A stretch of 64,000 bases of DNA, taken from Doryteuthis pealeii. Lineage: Eukaryota > Mollusca > Cephalopoda > Myopsida > Loliginidae. The stretch covers positions 67,971,038 through 68,035,037 of the forward strand of contig CM042157.1 of NCBI GenBank assembly GCA_023376005.1, read 5' to 3'. The notes under the pieces are model-generated. The model was not told the origin of the DNA, ran no database searches, and was given only the letters and a program-made list of their open reading frames with translations. The position numbers were made by a program, and so were the translations under genes. Numbering within the stretch: the first letter of the stretch is position 1; each line of letters begins with the position of its first letter. Shown piece by piece: positions 44,831-56,740 of the stretch.

Positions 44831-45590
44831 TTGTTTACTCTTTATTAATTTTGAATCAAGCTGGTCTATTTTTTTATCAACTTTGAGCCAATCTTGACTA
44901 TTTCTATTAACGTTGAATCAATCTTGACTATTTTTATTAACTTTGAGCCAACCTTGACTATTTCTATTAACTTTGAGCCAGCCTTGACTATTTTTATTAA
45001 CTTTGAGCCAACCTTGACTATTTTTATTAACATTGAGCTAACCTTGACTATTTCTATTAACATTGAGCTAACCTTAACTATTTTTATCAACTTTGAGCCA
45101 ACCTTGACTATTTCTATTAACTTTAACCCAATCTTGACTATTTTATTAATATTGAGCTAACCTTGACTATTTCTATTAACATTGAGCTAACCTTAACTAT
45201 TTTATCAACTTTGAGCCAACCTTGACTATTTCTATTAACTTTAACCCAATCTTGACTATTTTATTAATATTGAGCTAACCTTGACTATTTCTATTAACAT
45301 TGAGCTAACCTTAACTTTTTTATCAACTTTGAGCCAACCTTGACTATTTCTATTAACTTTAACCCAATCTTGACTATTTTTATTAACATTGAGCTACCTT
45401 GACTATTCTATTACATTGAGCTAACCTTAACTATTTTATCAACTTTGAGCCAACCTTGACTTTCTATTAACTTTAACCCAATCTTGACTATTTTATTAAT
45501 ATTGAGCCAACCTTGACTATTTCTATTAACTTTGAGCCAACCATGACTATTTCTATTAATTTGAGCCAACCTTAAATTATTAAGTATAAA
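44830..45590. repeat. 30-bp minisatellite, copy B
   Basis: About 25 units with a different order of variants from copy A and several one-base losses that break the long frame. 45,590-46,190 matches A single-copy sequence, with an (ATT)n run at 45,974-46,015. Confidence 0.95.
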
Positions 45591-45972
45591 AATTGTTCAA
45601 TATAATTAAAACAATTTAAAACTATTTGCTTTTAATATTTTACAGAATTATTGTCAGTAATCATCATTCTATTCCCTGACTAACAAAACGCTTAATTCTA
45701 TGGATTTTAAATGATTCCTTGAAAAACACGTGATCTTTGATTCAATTTCCGAATTAATTAAGTTAATTAAAGTAAAATTGTACCATCTTCGATTTGTTAG
45801 TTATCAAAGATGACATTGATTTTTTTATAGAGACATTAATGCAGAAAATCAATACCAAATACAAAAAACAGATGAGAATTTTATCTGCAAAACATATCAG
45901 ATGCCCAAATAAGGAAATAAGGTGCAGAATAATTATAGACTTTCTTTTTGTTTGAATTTCCAAGATGAGGAA

Positions 45973-46014
<42 letters not shown>

Positions 46015-46190
46015 GACTGATGAGTATCCTCATCTTGGTTGCTTATTACAGTCACATTTCAGCCAGAAGGGTTTTGACCGTCAAAGTATTCATTGGTGAA
46101 CACAGAAAGTTTTTTGACCGTCAAGTAGTCAGGGTAACAGATAATTTTGACTGTCACACACCATCAGGAGAGAAGTGGGGTCAGCCAAGA

Positions 46191-46635
46191 CTTCTCCTAG
46201 ACTGGTTACCTAGCCATGGTTAAAGAGCCCAGTCTGCCCTGCTATTTACCTATAGCTGGAGGAAGAATTAGATTCATACCTTTCTCAAGAGTATTAGCAC
46301 CATGTGAAATGCAAACCGCTTTGTCCAGTAATTGAACTTGGGTTGACGAGTCCATTTCATACGACTCTAACCATTAGACCACGCACCTCCATAAACACGT
46401 TCAATGAGTTCAAATTCTGGATGTGGTAATTGCATTTCACTTAGTGCTAATACCCTTGGGAAAGGTATGAATTCTACTCTTCCTCCAGCAATGGGTAAAT
46501 AGTAGGACAGACTGGGATCTTTAACCTTTGTTAGGCAACTGGTCTAGCAGAAGGAAAATTCTGAATTCAAACTCCGCTTAAGAAATTGACCTTGTGTCAC
46601 ATCCTGCTCATGTGGAGGGGTTGGTAAATATATAT
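46191..46635. repeat. Head-to-head second-family SINEs, copy B
   Basis: The minus copy is cut at about 46,191 and the plus copy runs 46,400-46,632. 46,636-47,290 is conserved with A and has no recognised gene; it includes the empty TTAA site at about 47,049. Confidence 0.65.
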
Positions 46636-47409
46636 AAGCATGATAAGTCAACTCTGTTTCCTCCATAACGGAGCTGGGAACTTGTTTGCTTTTCCTGCAA
46701 AAGATGAACTGAAGACTAAATTGTCAAGCTGTGCTTTGCATATCTCAGCATCCACTCTCCGAACAGTCCCCTTACATAGCATCCTGGTGCTTATAACACA
46801 GCTCTGATCATTGAATATTCTGGCTCTAAAAGATAATATTTGTTTATTTAAGTTTTACTTAATTAAGATATTATCTTAAAGCCAAAGTGAAATCTTTATG
46901 GGTCACATATCAAGAATCGTTTCTTTTTAAGTTAGTATTTTATTTACTTCTTTTCTGGGAATATCTGTTTACCGTATTTGACAGCATATAGGACGCACTT
47001 TTTTTTTGTATATGTATCTCCTATTAAATGTAGTTCTATGTGCTCTTGTATTAAAGTCTGTTACACTTCACAACTAGTTTGTCAGAATATTTCTTGTACT
47101 TTTAGGTACCCACGTTGGAAGGTCATCAAAGCCTTCCAACCAATTATAATACCCTTTTTAGTCTCCAATAAATCAATATTAATATTTTTATGGATTCTTG
47201 TTATCTCCTCTGTCAATTTAAAACATATTTGGACAGTCATGATAAGCCTAAACAATCAATCAATTCTGATATCTTAATATATATAGTTAACAACTCATCC
47301 ACATGAGCAGGATGTGACTGTCAAGATTTTGTGGCCATTTTTAGGCTTCAAGTGAGAGTACTTTACAGTAGAGATCCCTTGAGTTAAGCAGAGCACGATC
47401 TTTAGAGAA

Positions 47410-48960
47410 GAAACCTTTGGTTGTCCCTTGGTGTTCCTTAGTGTTGGGTATGATCTTTTGGTTGTTCCTTGGTGTCTCTTAGTGTTGGGTATGATCCTTT
47501 GGTTGTCCCTTGGTGTTGGGTATGATCCTTTGGTTGTCCTTGGTGTCACTTAGTGTTGGGTATGATCCTTTGGTTGTTCCTTGGTGTTGGGTTTGATCTT
47601 TTTGTTGTCCCTTGAAGTCCCTTAGTGTTGGGTATGATCTTTTTGTTGTCCCTTGGTGTCTTAGTGTTGGGTATGATTCTGTTGTCCCTTGGTGTCTAGT
47701 GTTGGTATGATCTTTTGGTTGTCCCTTGGTGTCTCTTAGTGTTGAGTATGATTCTTTGGTGTCCCTTGGTGTCTTAGTGTTGGTATGATTCTTTGGTTGT
47801 TCCTTGTGTCTCTTAGTGTTGGGTATGATACTTTGGTTGTTCCTTGGTGTCCCTTAGTGTTGGGTATGATCCTTTAGTTGTTCCTTGGTGTCTCTTAGTG
47901 TTGGGTATGATCCTTTGGTTGTTCCTTGGTGTTGGGTATGATCTTTTGGTTGTCCCTTGGTGTCCCTTAGTGTTGGGTATGATCCTTTGGTTGTTCCTTG
48001 GTGTTGGGTTGATCTTTTGGTTGTCCCTGTGTTCTTAGTGTTGTATGATTCTTTTGTTCCTTGGGTCTTAGTGTTGGGTATGATTCTTGGTTGTTCCTTG
48101 GTGTCTCTTAGTTGGGTATGATCCTTTGGTTGTTCCTTGGTGTCTTAGTGTTGGGTATGATCCTTCCTTGGTGTTGGTTTGATCTTTTTGTTGTCCCTTG
48201 AAGTCCCTTAGTGTTGGGTATGATCTTTTGGTTGTCCCTTGGTGTCTCTTAGTGTTGAGTATGATTCTTTGGTTGTCCCTTGGTGTCTTAGTGTTGGGTA
48301 TGATTCTTTGGTTGTTCCTTGGTGTCTCTTTAGTTGGGTATGATCCTTTGGTTGTTCCTGGTGTCTTAGTGTTGGGTATGATCCTTTGGTGTTCCTTGGT
48401 GTTGGGTTTGATCTTTTTGTTGTCCCTTGAAGTCCCTTAGTGTTGGTATGATCTTTTGGTTGTCCCTTGGTGTCTTAGTGTTGGGTATGATCCTTGGTTG
48501 TTCCTTGATCTTTTTGTTGTCCCTTGAAGTCCCTTAGTGTTGGGTATGATCTTTTGGTGTCCCTTGGTGTCTTAGTGTTGGGTATATGATTCTTTGGTTG
48601 TCCCTTGTGTCTCTTAGTGTTGGGTATGATACTTTGGTTGTTCCTTGGTGTCTCTTAGTGTTGGGTATGATATTTGGTTGTTCCTTGGTGTCCCTTAGTG
48701 TTGGGTATGATCTTTGTTGTTCCTTGGTGTCTCCTTATGATCCTTTGGGTATTTTTTGGTTTTGATCCTTGGTTGTTCTTGGTGTCTTAGTGTTGGGTAT
48801 GATCCTTTGGTTGTTCCTTGGTGTTCCTTAATGTTGGGTATGATCCTTTGGTTGTTCCTTGGTGTTCCTAGTGTTGGGTATGATCCTTTGGTTGTTCCTT
48901 GGTGTCTCTTAGTGTTGGGTATGATCCTTTCGTTGTTCCTTAGTGTTGGGTAAGATCCTT
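47410..48960. repeat. 41-bp minisatellite, long allele (copy B)
   Basis: About 38 units of the 41-bp repeat. Larger internal duplications of several units (for example TTGTTGTCCCTTGAAGTCCC recurs four times) suggest segmental amplification. Confidence 0.93.
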
Positions 48961-49039
48961 GCATTGAGCAAAGTCATTGGTTGCAGGCTCATTCGTCCAT
49001 GTCGTGTAAATGAACGGCTTTCAAGATCGGCGATTAAAT

Positions 49040-49440
49040 AGTTAACTAACCACGTATTTGAGCTGTTGATTGGCTGGGTTTAATCTACTTGACAACGCCA
49101 AGTCTATAAGTTTAAGTGACAGCTTCCTCGCACACCTAATATACTAGAATATATATTTACCAATATTTACCTGCATAAGCAGGATGTGACACAAGGTCTA
49201 TTTTTTAAACGGAGTTCAACAGGTTTGAATTCAGAGTTTTCCTTCTCCTAGACCGGTTGCCTAACCAAGGTTAAAGAGCCCAGTCTGCCCTACTATTTAT
49301 CCATAGCAGGAGGGAGAGTAGGATTCATACCTTTCCCAAGGGTATTAGCGCTAAGTGAAATGCAATTACCACATCCAGGATTTGAACTCGGGGCGATGAG
49401 TCCATTTACCATGACTTTAACCATTACACCTCACTTTTAA
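49040..49440 (-). repeat. LTR-like block and second-family SINE, copy B
   Basis: 49,040-49,150 repeats the CCAAT/TATA block. 49,155-49,438 is the SINE on the minus strand. Both match copy A closely. Confidence 0.6.
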
Positions 49441-49548
49441 TATACTAAAATAATCCAACAGTGACACAAGGTCAGTTTCTTAAGTGGAGTTCAACAGGTT
49501 TGAATTTACGGGTATACAATACAAAGTGGTATACAAAAACGGGTGTGT

Positions 49549-49647
49549 GAGAGTGAGAGAGAGAGAGAGAGGGAGAGAGAGAGAAAGAAAGAGAGAGAGG
49601 GAGAGGGAGAAAGAAAGAAAGAGAGAGAGGGAGAGAGAGAGAGAGAG

Positions 49648-49679
<32 letters not shown>

Positions 49680-49680
49680 T
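49549..49680. repeat. (GA)n tract, copy B
   Basis: A short version of the purine tract at 32,920-33,345. Confidence 0.93.
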
Positions 49681-49742
49681 CATGTGAATTGCAAAGGCTT
49701 ATGAATGTCAAGGAATTGGCTACACAAATTAATAAGACTTAA

Positions 49743-49967
49743 CTCTTAACGTCCTATACCACCTCATTCCACCTGGCCAGAAGTCACATTCATTTTTCTA
49801 ATCCATCCCAAACGATAGCCTTTGTTTAAATGTAATATTAAACATATTTAGAAAGCTTTGATCTAAGAGAAATAACATGTAACTTTAAATGAAAAGACCA
49901 TTTTTAGCCATTTTTTGATGAATCTTTATAGGAATGGGGCTCTGGACTTAAAATTCTTAACTGGATG
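49743..49967. mobile_element. TTAA-flanked MITE, copy B
   Basis: Left end CTCTTAACGTCCT next to TTAA (49,739-49,742). The right end is shortened to GGATG before TTAA (49,968-49,971), an 8-bp loss relative to copy A. Confidence 0.75.
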
Positions 49968-50119
49968 TTAACTTGACGACTCCAAATTTCAAATTGCATT
50001 TGTTTATAAATAATTTCAAATGAGGGAGTAATTCTTATTTTCAAAAGTTTCCTATGAATTTAAAAACAAACTATTTTTTTAATTATTTTAATATTTTCAT
50101 TAAAAAAGTCTGTCACAGA

Positions 50120-50350
50120 CGACACGTTGTGGACCCTCTGGTGGTTAGTTAATCCAATCCTGGACTTGCAGATGCATTCACACACATTGCAAGGGAAATT
50201 CCCATCTGCATTTTGTGGTTCATGACAACAAAGATATCACTGCTCTGCAGCTCTGTTAATCTTGATATTGAGCCACTTAGCTCCTGTGCGGCACAGGTCT
50301 CGCCAACCCTGTTTGCTGGAGGCCAGATCTTCCATGCTTGAAGGTGTGAT
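50120..50350 (-). pseudogene. LINE C-terminal fragment, copy B
   Basis: Counterpart of 33,840-34,065: SSMEDLASSKQGW, CRTGAKWLNIKI and the FPCNVCECICKSRI finger remnant on the minus strand, with the same break. Confidence 0.6.
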
Positions 50351-50434
50351 GAATACGAGTGTAATTGTTTCAGGGTTAAAATGTAGTGCTTTTTGGAGAT
50401 GAGTTTATATTAGCATATCAGGAAAATAGGAAGT

Positions 50435-50958
50435 GGACTCGTCAACCCGAGTTCAAATCCTGGATGAGGCTGTTTACATTTCACATGGCGCTAATACCCT
50501 TGGGAAAGGTATGAATCCAACTAATCTTCCTCCAGCTATGCATAAATAGTAGGGCAAACTGGGCTCTTTAATTTTGTCTAGGTTGTTAAGTTTTAAGGGC
50601 CATCCTTGGCCAGTGAAATTGGATCCTTGGTAAAGAGACCTCAGATAACGAATCCTTTGGTAATCCTCTTGGGTAAAGAATCCTAAGTTCCTTCAGCAAT
50701 GGTCGCAAGTATACTGAGAAAGAATCAATGCTTAAGTAATGTATCAGCCACGCAGTATGGCCAGTGATTGGCTAAGGAATAGACCACATGATCTCGCCTA
50801 GTTTATAAATCCAGGCGGGGACCTAGAGCACACCTTATATCACAAAAAATCCAACATAGGTAACCAGTTTAGGAGAAGGAAAACTCTGAATTCAAACCTG
50901 TCAGATCTCCGTGTAAGAAATTGACCTTGTTTCACATACTACTCGAGTGGAGGGGTTG

Positions 50959-51015
<57 letters not shown>

Positions 51016-51630
51016 TAATGGAATTGTTCCTTAGAGAGCCATTCAATACATAAGGTGAATTTTGCCTAAGGTGTTGGCAATAAGAAGATTTTTAAATGCT
51101 GATATATGCTACCAAGTATCCTCATCTTGATTGTTATTATAGTCACAAGATTTTGATTGTTATGCCCTCTGACCTTTTTGGAAATTTCAAACAGAAAACT
51201 TTCTTCAATTCTATTCAAAGGAGTCCCCATGATGTAGTGAGTAAATAGTAGGACAGACAGGGCTCTTTAACCATAGCTATGTAACCAGTCTAGGAGAAGG
51301 AAAACTCTGAATTCAAACCTGTTGAACTCCGCTTTAAAAAATTGACCTTGGGTCACATCCTGCCCGTGCTGAGGGGTTGGTAAATATATATTTTAGTATA
51401 TTAGGTGTGTGAGGAAAATGTCACTTAAACTTATAGGCTTGGCATTGTCAAGTGAATTAAACCCCAGCCAATCAACAGCTCGAATACGTGGTTAGTTAAC
51501 TACTTAATCGCCGATATTGAAGGCCGTTCATTTACACGCTAGTCGACATTGACAAATGAACCTGCAACCAGCGTAAGAAATTGACCTTGTGTTGCATCCT
51601 GCTCGTGAGGAGGCGTTAGTAAATACATAT
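50435..51630 (+). repeat. SINE pieces, TA run, GGAATTGTTCC family and extra inserts, copy B
   Basis: Second-family SINE pieces at 50,437-50,575, 50,858-50,965, 51,235-51,390 and 51,574-51,630. The TA run is at 50,960-51,010 and the GGAATTGTTCC family at 51,018-51,140. Compared with copy A, extra sequence is present at about 50,815-50,965 and 51,385-51,600. The latter carries an inverted LTR-like CCAAT/TATA block. Confidence 0.55.
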
Positions 51631-51756
51631 AACCCTCTTGTTAATTTAAACATCTTGTCCAATTCCATCTTGTTAATTTAACCATCTTATCCAATTCTAT
51701 CTTCACCAGAGTGGTAGTGCCTGTTAGGATCCATCTATGGTTTTAATAGGAAAATG

Positions 51757-51966
51757 GGTTATTTCCTATAACTCCAACATAAACAAAAGGGAACCACTCT
51801 TGACTGATAAATTATTTATTTATTTTCCAATTAAACTAACCCTAAACCCTAACCCTAAACCCTAACCCTAACCCCGTCTTCTTTTTTCCTAGTAGATCAA
51901 TAAATAAATAATTTATCATTCAAGAGTGATTCCCCTTTGTTTATGCTGGACTCATAGGAAATAACC
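51757..51966. mobile_element. Palindromic element T1, copy 3 (in B)
   Basis: Same structure as at 35,026-35,235, with a few substitutions. Inner run ACCCTAAACCCTAACCC. Confidence 0.8.
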
Positions 51967-52359
51967 GAATATTTTGATGCATACCTTTCCCAAGGGTATG
52001 AGCTAGTTTGATTCATTCTTCAGCCTTAAGGTAAATTTTTAAAAAGATCTGAACGCTGCCCGAGGTTATTGTGCCCTGAACGTTGTTTTTATACACAATA
52101 AAGATGAGGTCAACAGTCCGAAATATCAAAATTATTCAAATAAATTATTATTTTCAACAACCTTATGTCCGTTCTCCTCACCTATCTGTTAACGCTTATC
52201 ATTAACCAAAATATCTATTATACATACAAATTAATATCCATGTGACATATCTTTTTACTTACGTATGTTTCTCAAAGTAAACACTGACACCTAGCAACAT
52301 TGGTACTTAATTCTCCAACTACCACCTACCTATTTACCTATCTTTTTAACTCACACAAA

Positions 52360-52380
52360 CACACAAACACCCATACACAC

Positions 52381-52435
<55 letters not shown>

Positions 52436-52547
52436 ATTCTCCAATTACCATTTACCTATCTTTCAACTCATATTCAAACACACACACACACACACACATT
52501 ATATATATAATTCTCCAACTACCATTTACATATCTTTCAACTCATAT

Positions 52548-52596
<49 letters not shown>

Positions 52597-52678
52597 AACA
52601 CACAAACACACATGTAAAATATATATATATTAATTCTCCAATTACCATTTACCTATCTTTCAACTCATATTCAAAAAA

Positions 52679-52713
<35 letters not shown>

Positions 52714-52751
52714 ATTCTCCAACTACCATTTACATATCTTTCAACTCATAT

Positions 52752-52792
<41 letters not shown>

Positions 52793-52957
52793 AACACACA
52801 AACACACATGTAAATATATATATATATAATAATTCTCCAACTACCATTTACCTATCTTTCAATTCATATCCACACACACACACACACACAGACACACACA
52901 CACATATATATTTATATAATAATTCTCCAACTACCACCTACCTATCTTTCAACTCAT

Positions 52958-53012
<55 letters not shown>

Positions 53013-53190
53013 ATAATTCTCCAGTTACCATTTCCCTATCTTTCAACTCATATCCACACATACACATACACACATACAAACACACACACACACATATAAA
53101 TAATATAATAATTCTCCAACTACCACCTACCTATCTTTCAACTCATATCCACATACACACACACACACATACACACATATATATGTATAT
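52360..53190. repeat. Composite (CA)n(TA)n satellite, copy B
   Basis: Counterpart of 35,620-36,430 with different CA lengths and one rearranged pair of units near 52,600-52,800. Confidence 0.93.
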
Positions 53191-53255
53191 ATATATATAT
53201 GAATTTTCAACATCGAGAGAGGCGGTTTATTTACTAATGTCGCCCCCAGAAAACA

Positions 53256-53302
<47 letters not shown>

Positions 53303-53589
53303 TTATTATACTGATTTACCTTTTCTTTAATGACAACATATCCTGCCGATCCTTAAAAGTGAGGGGAAAAAAGGTGGCAATTCAGCAACACTCAAATTTC
53401 ATGTTGTTTTAACAGGTTAATTACAAGACGTGAGCAAATATTTGTTGTCACAGGTGTGGCAAGAACATGTTGCATATAATTGCAAACATGTCCTTTACCC
53501 ATACCGACATTTCATTTATTCAACTTTCATCCAAGGCTTCTTTTAGAATTATTACTCTTTGGAAATCTCCTAATAAATATATGTTTGGT

Positions 53590-53990
53590 TGAACTCAAGT
53601 GACAATTCCTGTCGTACAAGTTTCTGTTCAATCCTTTCAAAGTGTCTGGCCATCTTTTTGGTGTCAGGGTGGAACTGGTGTAGCAATCCACCAAAAGTGT
53701 CTCTATGAGCGCTTCTGGCATGTCGATCTGCCATCTTCAGGTTGGCAACTGATGGTATGTTTCGTGATGTCTCGTTTTTAAAGAAAACATGCAGTAGCGT
53801 AGGAATTGGTGCCAAAAACGCTTGTAGAGACACCTTTGGTGAATTGCTACACCAGTTCCACCCTGACACCAAAAAGATGGCCAGACACCTTGAAAGGATT
53901 GAACAGAAACTCGTACAACAAGAATTGTCACTAGAGTTCAACCAAACATGTTTAAAAGAGAAAATGCTGCAAAAATACACTTATTTTAAT
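53590..53990 (+). pseudogene. Peptide module, inverted pair, best-preserved copy (B)
   Basis: The plus frame 53,742-54,077 encodes CRDTFGELLHQFHPDTKK, then MARHLERIEQKLVQQELSL and EFNQTCLKEKMLQKYTYF, ending in microsatellite. The minus frame in the left arm (about 53,705-53,590) encodes the same domain. The pattern of a basic/acidic helix followed by F..TCL....L.KY resembles the N-terminal part of Penelope-like ORFs, but I cannot confirm this and see no reverse transcriptase or GIY-YIG domain. Confidence 0.5.
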
Positions 53991-54139
53991 ATATGTATAT
54001 ATATATATATATATAATATATATATATATAATATATATATATATATCTTACTATTTCTACTGCCACTGTTTGTTTAAACGGAATTTGTAAACCCCTCCTA
54101 CTACTAATTCCTACTGCTACTACTCGTTTTTAAAAGCGA

Positions 54140-54329
54140 GACAACGGAAACATTCCACCAGTTTCACACCTGATGATGGCACAAGAACATGCAGAAAGTG
54201 CTTGTGAAAGAATCTTTGCTCGATTGCTACACCAATTCCACCCAGATATTAAAAAGATGGCCAGACAGTTAGAAAGGATCGAACAAAAACTCATCCGACA
54301 AGAATTGTCAGTAGAGTTTAACAAATATA

Positions 54330-54330
<1 letters not shown>
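54140..54330 (+). pseudogene. Peptide module, third unit, copy B
   Basis: Encodes CERIFARLLHQFHPDIKK and MARQLERIEQKLIRQELSVE. Its DNA differs from the unit at 53,815 largely at third codon positions, which argues that the module evolved as protein before decaying here. TA repeats follow directly. Confidence 0.5.
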
Positions 54331-54360
<30 letters not shown>

Positions 54361-54364
54361 ATAT

Positions 54365-54830
54365 ATATATATTCCAGCTCCTCCACACAAGCAGGATGGA
54401 ACACAAGGTCAATTTCTTAACCAGAGTTTAACAGGTATGAACTTGGAGTTTTCTTTCCACTAGACTGGTTTTCTAGCCAAGGTTAAAGAGCCTAGTCTAC
54501 CCTCATATAAATAAAAATAAAGTCATCAGGGGGCCTAAAGTCGGTACCAGCCAGACAGCAAGGGAGTCTATCCCCTTTTCACTAGTGCTAGACCATGGAG
54601 ATTGTTTTGGCATCTGTTGCAGAGTTCCACACCTACCATCAGCTCGTCACTTTACTGCACGGATCCCTGTGCTACTCATATGCTGAGTTGGTTACGGCCG
54701 GTATCGAACCCGAAACCTTGTGGTTCCTAGTCCGACACTCTACCAACTTAGCTAAACCGGCCCTATAGAGGCTTACCAAATTACCTCAAAAGGGTTGATA
54801 TGCCGTAAAAGAAACCAACCAACCAACCAA
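54365..54830 (-). repeat. SINE second family (3' half) and SINE first family, copy B
   Basis: The first-family head at 54,762-54,696 (-) keeps a 7-bp acceptor-like stem (GGCCGGT with ACCGGCC), A box TAGCTAAGTTGG and B box GGTTCGATACC. It is joined to a SINE body to about 54,520, so it is a retroposon rather than a tRNA gene. A (CCAA)n run is at 54,819-54,841. Confidence 0.75.
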
Positions 54831-55134
54831 CCAACCAACCAGAACTCAAATAATTTGGCAATCCACTCATCTAAGAAAAGGGATGTTGGAAGTGACAACA
54901 ACTTAAAAGAAAGAAATAAAAGACAAACATGCAGAACAATCTTACCGTTCCTTAATTTTTTTCTTTGCTACTTTTGGTATTTTGGTAGCGCCTGGTTTGG
55001 CACTTGTGTCATTCTTGTAGGAATGCCGACTTTTACCAAACTAAAAATACAAAGACAAAAACAAAGACAAAAAAGAGATGTAAAAGATAATTCCAGACAT
55101 TGCAGAGAATTGTTGAGTCATCTTTATTTGTTAA

Positions 55135-55860
55135 ATAAAGAAATGCTTTTTACTATAAAAATGCATTGGAGCTGGTTTTTACTATTAAGAAATGCATTGG
55201 AAATGATTTTACTATAAAAATGCATTGGAAATGATTTTTACTATAAAAATGCATTGGAAATGGATTTTTTACTATAAAATGCTGAAATGCATTGGAAATG
55301 GATTTTTACTATAAAAATGCATTGGAAATAATTTTTTACTATAAAAATGCATTGGAAATGATTTTTACTATAAAAATGCATTGGAAATGGTTTTTTACTT
55401 AAAAATGCATTGGAAATGGTTTTTACTATAAAAATGCATTGGAAATGGATTTTTACTATAAAAATGCATTGGAAATGTTTTTTTTTACTATGAAAATGCA
55501 TTGGAAATGGATTTTACTATAAAAATGCATTGGAAATGGTTTTTACTTAGAAATGCATTGGAAATGATTTTACTATAAAATGCATTGGAAATGGATTTTA
55601 CTATAAGAATGCATTGGAAATGAGTTTACTATAAAAATGCATTGGAAAGGATTTTTTCTTAAAAAAATGCATTAGAAATAATTTTTACTATAAAAATGCA
55701 TTGGAAATAGATTTTTACTATAAAAATGCATTGGAAATGGTTTTTACTATAAAAATGCATTGGAAATGGTTTTTACTATAAAAATCCATTGGAAATGGTT
55801 TTTACTATAAAAATGCATTGGAAATGAATTTTTACTATAAAAATGCATTGTTTAAAAAAC
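55135..55860. repeat. 29-30-bp minisatellite, copy B
   Basis: About 24 units of the ACTATAAAAATGCATTGG repeat, longer than copy A. It exits through ATTGTTTAAAAAACACATCTG. 55,870-56,160 repeats the CA-rich frame and the CTGATGA remnant (56,087). Confidence 0.92.
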
Positions 55861-56164
55861 ACATCTGTAATTGTCAAACATCAAACACACTCACAGGGGA
55901 AAAAAAATCTGGAATTATACTAAGATATTACTAAAGAAACACACACTTACACCACACACACACACACACATACATGAAGAATTTCGGAGGAATAGACATT
56001 ACCAAGCCTACAACAGAATGAGCAGATTCTTGTGACAAGTTAACAGCTCTCTTCCAGTGCCCCGTGCTTTGAGAAATCTTCTGATGAAGGGATTTTTTCA
56101 TACCAAAATATTAAGAATATAAATCAAAGGTAAATGAACAACATCATAGTTACCTTGTTTTTCA

Positions 56165-56413
56165 GACCATATGACCTTTAGACACCCCTTCTGCGATCTC
56201 GATTCGTGGGGACACTTTTATCATTTGCACCATCAAAATCCGGTTGTTTGTTAGGGAGTAGGGTTAGGGGTTAGGGTTAGGGGTTAGTTTTATAATTTTA
56301 AAAAAAACTCTAAAAATCGTTTGTTAACAATTAACTGGATTTTGACGGTGTAAATGGAAAAAATGTCCCCACGAATCGAGATCGCCAAAGGGGTGCCTAA
56401 AGGTCATATGGTC
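56165..56413. mobile_element. Palindromic element T3, copy B
   Basis: Terminal repeats GACCATATGACCTTTAG and CTAAAGGTCATATGGTC, inner GGGTTAGGGGTTAGGG. Flanks TTGTTTTTC and CGTTTTTC duplicate the single TCGTTTTTC of the empty paralogue at 25,029-25,037. Confidence 0.82.
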
Positions 56414-56740
56414 CCGTTTTTCCTTACACTTGCCTTTTGATAGCCTTCAAAACCAACTGCCAAAAGAGAATAAAATGTTTTAATGTTTTCTCATTCTGTC
56501 GTTATGCTTCATGAAGCATGAAGCATAAAACATTGTTGTTCTAAGAGATAAATGAGAAGATTTTCTGTTGAGATATTACCAACTGGTCGAGATCCTGAGA
56601 AGATATGGAGATTTCAGGGTAGGTGGAATAAAAGTTCAGATTTATTAATAACTAGAAGTGGCTACCCTGCATCACCTGGGTAGTGGAAGGGTATTTACCG
56701 CGCATCCCACATATGTGGGTGTGACACAAGATCTTTATGG

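Noticed and set aside
54696..54762. Functional tRNA gene
   Set aside because: Although the acceptor-like stem and A/B boxes are present, it continues into a SINE body and recurs with the same body elsewhere.
54795..55217. A 140-codon frame on the plus strand
   Set aside because: It crosses a (CCAA)n run, a SINE junction and the start of the 29-bp array; no conserved motif, and copy A does not keep it open.
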